Shown one piece after another: positions 30,003 through 42,169 of a stretch of 64,000 bases of DNA. Positions within the stretch are counted from its first letter, which is position 1, and each line of letters starts with the position of its first letter. The position numbers and the translations under genes were made by a program. The stretch lies in contig JAGWVJ010000004.1 in the NCBI GenBank assembly GCA_018970945.1, forward strand, positions 1 to 64,000, in the 5' to 3' direction. A model generated the notes under the pieces. The model saw only the letters and a program-made list of their open reading frames with translations, ran no database searches and was not told where the DNA came from. Source of the DNA: Cyanobacteria bacterium REEB417. GTDB taxonomy: Bacteria; Cyanobacteriota; Cyanobacteriia; PCC-6307; Cyanobiaceae.

Positions 30003-31253
30003 TCAGCCGCTCAGGCGGCGAAAGGCCAGACAGACGTTGTGGCCACCGAAGCCGAAGGAGTTGGAGAGCACCACATCCACCTTGGCTGCCCGGGCCTGAT
30101 TGGGCACGACATCCAGATCACATGCCGGGTCAGGATTCTGGTAATTGATCGTGGGGGGCACCAGTTGGTGCTGGATCGCGAGCACCGCGGCAACGGCTTC
30201 GATGCCGCCGCTGCCACCCAGCAGGTGGCCGGTCATCGACTTGGTGGAGCTCACGGGAATCCGCTGAGCCCGCTCGCCCAGGGCACTCCTGATGGCTGAG
30301 GTTTCGTTGCTGTCGTTGGCGGGGGTGCTGGTGCCGTGGGCGTTGATGTAGTCGACGTCCTCGGGTGCCAGCCGGCCGTCCTGGATGGCCAGGCGGATCG
30401 CCTCGGCGCCACCCACGCCACCGGGCGAGGGGGCCGTGATGTGATGGGCATCGCAGGTCATGCCGTAGCCGACGATTTCGGCCAGCACGGTCGCCCCACG
30501 GGCCTGGGCATGCTCCAGGCTTTCGAGCACCAGGACACCGGCGCCTTCGCCGATCACAAAGCCGTTGCGCTCGGCATCGAAGGGGCGACTGGCGGTGGCG
30601 GGATCGTCATTGCGAAAGGACAGCGCCTTGGCGCTGGCGAAACCAGCCACCCCCAGCGGCGTGATCGCTGACTCGGCACCACCACACACCATGGCGTCGG
30701 CCAGGCCCAGCTGGATCAGTCGGAAGGCATCGCCGATGGCATTCGAGCCGGCGGCACAGGCGGTGGCCACGGCCGTGCTGGGTCCCTTGGCGCCCAGAGC
30801 GATGGCCGCCAGGCCGGTGGCCATGTTGGGAATCATCATCGGCACGCAGAACGGGCTGACCCGGTCAGGCCCCCGTTCGTGCAGCACCTGGGCCTGGGTC
30901 TCCATCATCAGCAATCCGCCCACGCCGGAGCCGATGGCCACACCCACCCGGTGCTGGTTGGCCCCATCAATGGTGAGACCGGCGTGGGCAACGGCCTGCT
31001 TGGCGGCCACCACACCGAACTGGCAGAAGCGATCCCAGCGCTTGGCCTCCTTCGGTTCAAGCCAACCGGAAGGGTCAAACCCCTTGACCTCGGCGGCGAA
31101 ACGGCAGGCGTGGCGCGATGCATCAAACAGGGTGATCCCTGCAACGCCGTTGCGGCCCGAACTCAGACCTTCCCAGTACTGGGAAATGTCGTTGCCGATC
31201 GGTGTGACCGCGCCCAGGCCAGTGATGACGACGCGGCGGAGACCCTCCACCAT
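30003..31253 (-). CDS. fabF: Beta-ketoacyl-ACP synthase II
   Basis: A 416-residue condensing enzyme that elongates fatty acyl-ACP. The nucleophile cysteine is in VATACAAGSNAIGDA, the two histidines are in NAHGTSTPANDSNE and KSMTGHLLGGSGG, and the C-terminal NSFGFGGHN loop is intact. The start MVEGLRRVVITGLGAVTP at 31253 follows acpP by only 7 bp. The track's extra 35 residues would overlap acpP and are rejected. It acts with the acyl carrier protein encoded just upstream. Confidence 0.96.
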   Translation of the reverse strand: MVEGLRRVVITGLGAVTPIGNDISQYWEGLSSGRNGVAGITLFDASRHACRFAAEVKGFDPSGWLEPKEAKRWDRFCQFGVVAAKQAVAHAGLTIDGANQHRVGVAIGSGVGGLLMMETQAQVLHERGPDRVSPFCVPMMIPNMATGLAAIALGAKGPSTAVATACAAGSNAIGDAFRLIQLGLADAMVCGGAESAITPLGVAGFASAKALSFRNDDPATASRPFDAERNGFVIGEGAGVLVLESLEHAQARGATVLAEIVGYGMTCDAHHITAPSPGGVGGAEAIRLAIQDGRLAPEDVDYINAHGTSTPANDSNETSAIRSALGERAQRIPVSSTKSMTGHLLGGSGGIEAVAAVLAIQHQLVPPTINYQNPDPACDLDVVPNQARAAKVDVVLSNSFGFGGHNVCLAFRRLSG

Positions 31254-31260
31254 GGACGCT

Positions 31261-31503
31261 TCAGGCCTGCTTGTCCTGGATGTACTTGACGGCGTCACCG
31301 ACGGTGGTGATGCCTTCGGCGGCCTCGTCGGGAATCTCGATGTCAAAGGCTTCCTCAAGGGCCATCACCAGCTCGACGGTGTCGAGCGAATCGGCGCCAA
31401 GATCGTTCTGGAAGTTGGATTCGGGCTTGACCTCAGCGGCGTCGACGCTGAGCTGCTCGGCAACGATCGAGCGCACTTTCTCGAAGATCGCTTCCTGGGA
31501 CAT
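31261..31503 (-). CDS. acpP: Acyl carrier protein
   Basis: An 80-residue acidic helical protein that carries growing acyl chains. The phosphopantetheine serine is in [16 protein letters not shown]; the rest ([39 protein letters not shown]) is typical. The start at 31503 gives the standard N-terminus, and the track adds two residues. First gene of acpP-fabF, divergent from psaC across about 160 bp that should hold promoters for both. Confidence 0.96.
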   Translation of the reverse strand: MSQEAIFEKVRSIVAEQLSVDAAEVKPESNFQNDLGADSLDTVELVMALEEAFDIEIPDEAAEGITTVGDAVKYIQDKQA

Positions 31504-31564
31504 GACCACTGTGTGGGAGGCCGCATCCTACGGGGCGGCCTGCTGGGGCTCCCCCGGCGTATGA

Positions 31565-31912
<348 letters not shown>

Positions 31913-31929
31913 GTCGGCTCACATAAGCT

Positions 31930-31956
31930 CAAGCCCGGCCCCAAGCCGGGCTTTTC
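31930..31956 (+). terminator. Rho-independent terminator of psaC
   Basis: CAAGCCCGGCCCCAAGCCGGGCTTTTCT: a 7-9 bp GC stem, short loop and T-tract, about 18 bp after psaC and just before glmS. Confidence 0.85.
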
Positions 31957-31973
31957 TGTTGGTCTGAAGGCCT

Positions 31974-33887
<1,914 letters not shown>

Positions 33888-33967
33888 GGGCTGAGGATTG
33901 GGAACCTTGCGGCAATCACGCCAGCTCTTACCCCCAAGCCTGGCCGGGGTGCCGTGCAGCTGACATT

Positions 33968-33982
33968 GCCAGCGCAGCTGGC
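33968..33982. terminator. Small hairpin between convergent glmS and manC
   Basis: A perfect 6-bp stem GCCAGC-GCA-GCTGGC in the 119-bp gap between the two gene ends. There is no T-tract, so a terminator role is uncertain. Confidence 0.3.
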
Positions 33983-34006
33983 GCAGTCAGCGCAACAGCA
34001 CCCCGC

Positions 34007-35464
34007 TCAGGCGGGTACGGGGGTGACATCACTGCGTCCATAGCGGTCTTCGAACCGCACGATGTCGTCTTCGCCCAGGTAGCCGCCGCTCTGCACCTCG
34101 ATCAGCTCGACCGGGATCTTGCCCGGATTGGAGAGGCGGTGCCGGGCGCCCAGGGGGATGTAGGTGCTCTGATTCTCGCCCAGCAGCTCCTGGTGGCCGT
34201 CCTTTTCGACCACGGCGGTGCCTTTCACCACGATCCAGTGCTCGGCCCGGTGGTGGTGCATCTGCAGCGACAGGCTGGCGCCGGGTTTGACCACGATCTT
34301 CTTGACCTGCCAGCGCTCACCTTCGGTGATGCCGTCGTAGGAGCCCCACGGCCGGTAGATGCGGCGATGGGCCTTGCTTTCCGACGCTCCCTCGGCTTCC
34401 AGGCGACCCACGATGGCCTTGACCTCCTGGGCGCGGTCGCGGTGGCTGATCAGCACCACGTCATCGGTTTCGACCACCACCAGATCCTCGATGCCGAGCC
34501 CCACCACCAGCCGGTGTTCGCTGCGCAGGTAGCAGTTGCGGCTGTCCTGGCTGATCACCCGGCCCCGCAGCACATTGCCGTCGTCGTCGCGTTCGCTGGC
34601 CGTCTCCCACAGGGCGCTCCAGCTGCCCACGTCGCTCCAGCCGGCGTCGAGCGGCAGCACGGCACCGCGGTCGGTCTGCTCCATCACCGCCACATCGATC
34701 GCCACGCTGGGGCAGCCCGCAAAGGCTTCGCGCTCGAGTCGCAGAAAGTCGAGGTCGGCGCTGTCGTGCTCCAGGGCCGAACGGCAGGCGCTGACCACCT
34801 CCGGGGCCAGGCGTTCCAGCTCGGCGAGAATGGCACTCGCCTTGAACAGGAACATGCCGCTGTTCCAGGTGAAGCGTCCTGTGGCCAGGAACTGCTCGGC
34901 GGTGGCCCGGTCGGGCTTCTCCACGAAGCGGGTGATCGGCACCGGCGCAGCGGCACCACTGAGATCCTGGCTGGCTTCGATGTAGCCGTACCCGGTTTCG
35001 GGCGCGGTGGGCACAATGCCGAAGGTCACCAGCTGGCCGGCATCGGCGGCGGCCAGGCCGGCGCTCACCGTGTCGCGAAAGCGCGCCGCATCGGCGATCA
35101 CGTGGTCAGCGGCGAGCACCAGCAACAACGGGTCATCGCCCCGGGCCGTGGCCTGCAGGGCGGCGATGGTCACGGCCGGAGCGGTGTTGCGGCCCATGGG
35201 CTCCAGCAGGATCGCCGCCGGGTCGACGCCGATCTGGCGCATCTGCTCGGCCACGATGAAGCGGTGCTCCTCATTGCAGACCAGCAGGGGCGCAGCCAGC
35301 CGCGTGAGGCCCCGCAGCCGTTGCTGGGTCTGCTGCAGCAGCGTCTCCTGACCGCTGCCGGCCAGGGCCCAGTACTGCTTGGGGTAGGTCGCCCGCGACA
35401 GGGGCCACAGCCGCGTGCCGGTGCCGCCGCACAGGATCACAGGGACGAGGGATTGCGGACTCAT
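34007..35464 (-). CDS. manC: Mannose-1-phosphate guanylyltransferase / mannose-6-phosphate isomerase
   Basis: A 485-residue bifunctional-type enzyme. The N-terminal nucleotidyltransferase (LCGGTGTRLWPLSRATYPKQYW, LVLAADHVI, FVEKPDRATAEQF) makes GDP-mannose. The C-terminal cupin (RPWGSYDGI, GASLSLQMHHHRAEHWIVVKGTAVVEKDG) is the isomerase-like half. GDP-mannose feeds surface polysaccharide, LPS and GDP-fucose/rhamnose synthesis. The start MSPQSLVP at 35464 was chosen over six extra track residues. It lies 35 bp after rimM on the same strand. Confidence 0.94.
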   Translation of the reverse strand: MSPQSLVPVILCGGTGTRLWPLSRATYPKQYWALAGSGQETLLQQTQQRLRGLTRLAAPLLVCNEEHRFIVAEQMRQIGVDPAAILLEPMGRNTAPAVTIAALQATARGDDPLLLVLAADHVIADAARFRDTVSAGLAAADAGQLVTFGIVPTAPETGYGYIEASQDLSGAAAPVPITRFVEKPDRATAEQFLATGRFTWNSGMFLFKASAILAELERLAPEVVSACRSALEHDSADLDFLRLEREAFAGCPSVAIDVAVMEQTDRGAVLPLDAGWSDVGSWSALWETASERDDDGNVLRGRVISQDSRNCYLRSEHRLVVGLGIEDLVVVETDDVVLISHRDRAQEVKAIVGRLEAEGASESKAHRRIYRPWGSYDGITEGERWQVKKIVVKPGASLSLQMHHHRAEHWIVVKGTAVVEKDGHQELLGENQSTYIPLGARHRLSNPGKIPVELIEVQSGGYLGEDDIVRFEDRYGRSDVTPVPA

Positions 35465-35499
35465 GGCGTGGGAGCAGTGCACCCATTCAAAGCCAGCCG

Positions 35500-36030
35500 T
35501 CAGAGCTCGAGCAGCCCGGGCGGCGGTGTGATGCCGATCCAGCCCTCAGCCAGCTGCACCTGGGGGACGATCGCTTCGACAAACGGGATCAGGAGGCGCC
35601 GTCCGCCAGCGGTCAGCTCCACCTCCAGCAGATCGTTGCCGGCGTGCAGCAGGTCGGTGACCCGGCCGATGGGGGTGCCGTCGGCCAGGCGCACCTCCAG
35701 GCCCACCAGATCGAGCAGGTGGAACTCACCCGGCTCAAGGGCTGGGCGGTCGCTGGCGGCCACCAGGAACGCATGGCCGACCACCGCCTCGGCCGCATCG
35801 CGGTCGTCGATGCCCGCGAGCCGGCACACGAACAGCGACTTGCCCGGCAGTTGACGGCCGGCCCTGAGCTCCACGGGCTGGGCCGGGGCCGTGCCCTTCT
35901 GCAGCCAGCGGGGACCTGGCCTGGTGAAACGCTGGGCAAAGTCGCTCAGCGGCAGCACCCGCAGCTCACCCTGCAGGCCCTGGGGCGCCACCACCCGGCC
36001 CACAACCAGCAGCTCGTCTGGAGAATCCAT
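35500..36030 (-). CDS. rimM: 16S rRNA processing protein RimM
   Basis: A 176-residue 30S-assembly factor. The N-terminal RimM domain ([29 protein letters not shown]) is followed by a PRC-barrel ([66 protein letters not shown]). The start MDSPDELL at 36030 fits the family; the 354-residue track ORF adds shadow sequence from the rnc region. It starts about 30 bp from the divergent ndhS start. Confidence 0.94.
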   Translation of the reverse strand: MDSPDELLVVGRVVAPQGLQGELRVLPLSDFAQRFTRPGPRWLQKGTAPAQPVELRAGRQLPGKSLFVCRLAGIDDRDAAEAVVGHAFLVAASDRPALEPGEFHLLDLVGLEVRLADGTPIGRVTDLLHAGNDLLEVELTAGGRRLLIPFVEAIVPQVQLAEGWIGITPPPGLLEL

Positions 36031-36060
36031 AATCAGCACACAATGCCGCAGACCCTGGCC

Positions 36061-36240
36061 ATGGCCCAAGCGCCGATCCTGCCCGGCACCACGGTGGTGG
36101 TGCGCGATGTCTGCTCCATCTACAACGGTTACAGGGGCTTCGTGCAACGCATCAGCGGCAGTCGCGCCGCCGTGCTGTTTGAAGGGGGCAACTGGGACAA
36201 GCTGATCACCATGCCCCTCAGACAGCTGGAGCCCGTCTGA
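36061..36240 (+). CDS. ndhS: NAD(P)H-quinone oxidoreductase subunit S (NdhS)
   Basis: A 59-residue SH3-like protein ([54 protein letters not shown]) matching the cyanobacterial NdhS/DUF3252 family. NdhS is the subunit near the ferredoxin docking site of the photosynthetic NDH-1 complex on thylakoids. The start MAQAPILPG at 36061 is likely; an in-frame ATG lies at 36043. In the track it is hidden inside a 198-residue ORF. Its 3' end overlaps the rnc end by 23 bp on the other strand. Confidence 0.8.
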   Translation: MAQAPILPGTTVVVRDVCSIYNGYRGFVQRISGSRAAVLFEGGNWDKLITMPLRQLEPV

Positions 36241-37000
36241 GTTGTTCGAGGGCGGCGGCCGCGGCGGCCTGTTCGGCGGCTCGGCGCGAAGGTCCCTTGC
36301 CTTCTCCGGCAATGGCTGCTGTGGGGGTGGCTCCGGCGCCGTTGTCCACCGACACCCGGCAGCTGAAGCGTTCTGGATCGCCGTGGCGCTGGCTGGTTTC
36401 GCTGCAGCTGTAGTGCGGCAGCCCCAGCCCCTGGCCCTGGCTCCACTCCTGCAGGGCCGACTTCCAGTTGTGCAGATCGGGATCGGCCAGGTAGCGGCCC
36501 AGGCTGGTGCGCCAATGGGGTGCCAGCCAGCGCTGCACGGGCTCCAGCCCGCCCTGGGGTCCACCCCAGGCCAGGTAGATGGCGCCGATCAGGGCTTCGG
36601 CCGTTTCGGCCAGCACCGTGGCGCGACCGGCCGCATCGCCGGCGGCCATGGCGCCCAGATGCCACACCCGGGCGATCTGGCAGTTCTCGGCCAGTTGGGC
36701 CAGCCAACGGTCGCTCACCAGCTGGGCCCGCAGCGCCGCGTGGCGCCCCACCGGCAGCTGGGGCTGCTCTTGCCTGAGAAATTCGGAGGCCGCCAGGCGC
36801 AGCACCGCATCGCCCAGGAATTCGAGCTGCTCGTGATTGACCGCCAGGCCTGCCGAGCTGTGGCTCAGGGCCTCGTCGATCACAGCAAGCCCGTCGTGAC
36901 CAGGGCCGCCTGTGGCCCGTGGATCAAGACCCAGGCCGGCCACAAAGGCCAGCAACTGCTGGCGGCGCGCTGGGGTCAGCTTGGGCTGGGCGGGGCTCAC
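36218..37000 (-). CDS. rnc: Ribonuclease III
   Basis: A 260-residue double-strand RNA endonuclease for rRNA processing and RNA decay. The signature [15 protein letters not shown] carries metal ligands, and the second site is in [15 protein letters not shown]-terminal dsRNA-binding domain ends [23 protein letters not shown] longish linker joins the two. The start [16 protein letters not shown] lies just beyond the 3' end of rnpB, on the same strand. The last 23 bp overlap ndhS. Confidence 0.94.
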   Translation of the reverse strand: MSPAQPKLTPARRQQLLAFVAGLGLDPRATGGPGHDGLAVIDEALSHSSAGLAVNHEQLEFLGDAVLRLAASEFLRQEQPQLPVGRHAALRAQLVSDRWLAQLAENCQIARVWHLGAMAAGDAAGRATVLAETAEALIGAIYLAWGGPQGGLEPVQRWLAPHWRTSLGRYLADPDLHNWKSALQEWSQGQGLGLPHYSCSETSQRHGDPERFSCRVSVDNGAGATPTAAIAGEGKGPSRRAAEQAAAAAALEQLRRAPAV

Positions 37001-37027
37001 GGTTGCAGGCCGGCAACGACGTCAGGG

Positions 37028-37428
37028 GGTGAAAGCAGGACGTAAGCCGGGTTCTGTTCTCCCAGGCTGCAGCCGCAGCCCGCCTGGGGGGCGATCATCT
37101 GTCTGGGACCGCCGTTACCGGCGGCCTCGAGCGGCGCGCGTTGGGCGGGACGGGTGTCATGGCCAACCCTTGTCCCTGGGCCTTGCTCCCGGCCGGGGTT
37201 TACCGAGCCAGCACCTCTCGGTGCTGCTGGTGCGCTCTTACCGCACCCTTGCACCCTTGCCTGTGCCGGGGGCAGGCCCCCGGCCATCGGCGGTGTGTTT
37301 CTGTGGCACTCTCCTCACGGTCACCCGCACTGGGCGTTACCCAGCAAGCCTGGCCATTGGGGAGCCCGGACTTTCCTCAACCAGGGTGAACCCCGGTCGC
37401 GATCACCTCGCCTGCTTTCGACTCAACT
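37028..37428 (-). ncRNA. rnpB: RNase P RNA (rnpB), bacterial class A
   Basis: On the minus strand the conserved core reads GAGGAAAGTCCGGGCTCC near the 5' end, then GAGAGTGCCACAGAAA, GGTAAGAGCGCACCAG, GGTAAACCCCG, and close to the 3' end ACAGAACCCGGCTTACGTCC. The P1 helix pairs GAAAGCAGG (37411-37419) with CCTGCTTTC (37031-37039), giving the ends to within a few bases. It is the catalytic RNA that matures tRNA 5' ends. ORFs called across it are spurious. Confidence 0.93.
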
Positions 37429-37482
37429 CTAGGCAAGGCCCCTGCCCCACATAATGGGGCCAGCAGCCCAGACGCTGCTCAG

Positions 37483-37556
<74 letters not shown>

Positions 37557-37623
37557 TGCCTCAAGGCCAGGCCCCGTGCTGATGCAGGCGAGGACTGGTC
37601 TGCCCCTGGGTGACCGGTTCAGC

Positions 37624-38544
37624 TCACTCGGCCAGCAGCTGCTGCTGCGCCGCGGCCAGGGCGTCGCGGGCGCTGTCGCTCACCACCGGATACTGCAGGT
37701 TGAGCTGGTCGAGCGTGTCGATGATGGCGGCGGCCACCACCAGGCGGGTGAACCACTTGTTGTCGGCCGGCACCACAAACCAGGGGGCGGCGTCACTGGC
37801 GGTATGACGGATCATCTCCTCATAGGCATCCATGTAGCGGTTCCAATGGGCCCGTTCCTTGATGTCGGAGGCTGAGAACTTCCAGTTCTTGCCAGGGTCC
37901 TCGAGTCGCTTGAGAAAGCGACGCTTCTGCTCGTCTCTGGAGAGATGCAGGAAGAACTTGCGCACCACGACACCGTTGCGGGCCAGGTAGCTCTCGTAAT
38001 GGCGGATGTCGCGGAACCGTTGCGTCCACAGATCGTCAGACACCAGCTCCGGTGGCAGGCACTGCCGCGCCAGCAACTCCGGGTGAACGCGCACCACCAG
38101 GGTCTCTTCGTAATAGCTGCGGTTGAAGATGCCGATGCGGCCGCGCTCGGGCAGGCACTGGTTGGCGCGCCACAGGTAGTCGTGGTCGAGGTCGACGGCC
38201 GAGGGGGCCTTGAACGCGAACACCTGGCAGCCCTGGGGGTTGACGCCGCTCATCACGTGTTTGATGGTGCCGTCCTTGCCCGCCGCATCCATGGCCTGGA
38301 AGATCAGCAGCAGCGCGTAGCGGTTCGAGGCGTAGAGCCTGTCCTGCAGGTCGGCCAGCAGGGCCACGCCTTCGGCCAGCACGGCTTCGGCGGCCTTCTT
38401 GTCGTGCCGGTCCAGATGCAGCGTTTCAGAGGGATTCACCTGATCCAGGTGAAAGCCGTCGCCGTTGCCGATGCGGAACGGGGCGCAGAAGCCGCGGGCC
38501 CGCTGCAGGATCGCCTGCCTGTCGAGAGGGGAGGCCTGGACCAT
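37624..38544 (-). CDS. ppk2: PPK2-family polyphosphate kinase
   Basis: A 306-residue kinase of the PPK2 family, which uses polyphosphate to phosphorylate nucleotides (or the reverse). The Walker A-like loop is QAMDAAGKDGTIKHVMSGVNPQG, followed by HDYLWR and the lid/Walker B region FNRSYYEETLVVRVHPEL. WNRYMDAYEEMI and VPADNKWFTRL are also typical. Substrate class (ADP or AMP) is not decided by sequence alone. It is a single gene with a divergent small gene about 130 bp away. Confidence 0.9.
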   Translation of the reverse strand: MVQASPLDRQAILQRARGFCAPFRIGNGDGFHLDQVNPSETLHLDRHDKKAAEAVLAEGVALLADLQDRLYASNRYALLLIFQAMDAAGKDGTIKHVMSGVNPQGCQVFAFKAPSAVDLDHDYLWRANQCLPERGRIGIFNRSYYEETLVVRVHPELLARQCLPPELVSDDLWTQRFRDIRHYESYLARNGVVVRKFFLHLSRDEQKRRFLKRLEDPGKNWKFSASDIKERAHWNRYMDAYEEMIRHTASDAAPWFVVPADNKWFTRLVVAAAIIDTLDQLNLQYPVVSDSARDALAAAQQQLLAE

Positions 38545-38674
38545 GTCTCCACCATGGCCAGCACCGGGCGGGCTGTCAGGCCGAACGGGTTGGCCTGCCC
38601 GTAGCGACCACTACATGTGGTGCCCTTCCCAATCGGGCCACCGCGGCTAGCGTGACCCCAGTCGCCTGACTGCG

Positions 38675-39040
38675 ATGACCCAGCTCCATGATCTGCGCCT
38701 GCGCCTGCTGGTGCAGCAGGAAAGCGAGCGCATTGCCGACAGCCAGCCCGACGAGCTGGATCTCTCGGTGGTGCAGGCCCGTTGCCTCTGCTGGCTGGCG
38801 CTGCTGGCCGAAGCCCATGAGGAGCAGGCCACCGACGCCGAGCGCCGCGGTGATGTGGAGCAGGCCATGGGGTGGTTTGCCGACTCGATGCGGTTGCGGG
38901 ATGTGATCAATGTGGTGTCCTCGATCGAGATTCCCCTGCCCGGGGCCTCGGATCAGGGCGAGCTGTTTGACGCTGACCTGATGGACGGTGAACGGTCTGA
39001 CAACGGCGATCCCGATGGCGGCGATGCCCTGGCGGCCTGA
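38675..39040 (+). CDS. Hypothetical protein, helical
   Basis: A 121-residue acidic protein, mainly helical (MTQLHDLRLRLLVQQESERIADSQPDELDLSVVQARCLCWLALLAEAHEEQATDAERRGDVEQAMGWFADSMRLRDVI). The segment EEQATDAERRGDVEQAMGWFADS looks like a TPR-type helix pair but one repeat is not enough to claim it. The tail is Asp/Gly-rich. No function recognised. It lies 23 bp before the next unknown gene, so the two may be one operon. Confidence 0.65.
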   Translation: MTQLHDLRLRLLVQQESERIADSQPDELDLSVVQARCLCWLALLAEAHEEQATDAERRGDVEQAMGWFADSMRLRDVINVVSSIEIPLPGASDQGELFDADLMDGERSDNGDPDGGDALAA

Positions 39041-39547
39041 CCCTCTGGCCTGAGCGCAGTGGCATGATGAGGATTGATTCAGGAAGGGATGCGGTGCCAG
39101 AAGAGCCCTGCCAATGCCCTGATTGCCAGCGGTTCTACCGGGAGCACGATCGACTGATCCGTGAAAATCCCACCCTCAGGCAGCAGCAGGAGCTGAGCTG
39201 GGCTGCGCTGCAATCGTTTCGCACCCTGGCCGGCCGCGCCCTTGAAGAGCTGCAGCGCCGCCATGGCGATGAGCCGGCAACCGGCCCCGCCGCCTCGGCC
39301 ACATCTCCCCAGGCAGGGTCCGCCGCCACGGCGGGCGCCACGGCAGGTGAACCTGTCGAGCCCCCCGAGGCTGAAGCTGTGCAGCAGGCCATGGCCGATC
39401 TGGAGAACATCAACGCCCATCTGTTCTCGATCGAGGCCCTGATGGAGCGCATCTTCGATGTGCGGGTGCCCGAGGAGGTGGAGCAGGTGTTCAAGGAGCT
39501 GGCCGGGGAACTGGCCCCCGACCCGCTCAATGCCGACCGGCTGCGGC

Positions 39548-42100
<2,553 letters not shown>

Positions 42101-42169
42101 CGTCGTTCGGTCAGGCGGGCAGAGGGTCGGTCGTGGGGCAGGTGGGCAGAGCTGGGACTCACACGCTGA

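Noticed and set aside
31957-31973. glmS ribozyme
   Set aside because: The gap between the psaC terminator and the glmS ATG is far too short for the ribozyme.
36912-37454. ORFs of 82-180 codons across rnpB
   Set aside because: The DNA is RNase P RNA; the ORFs follow from its GC-rich sequence.
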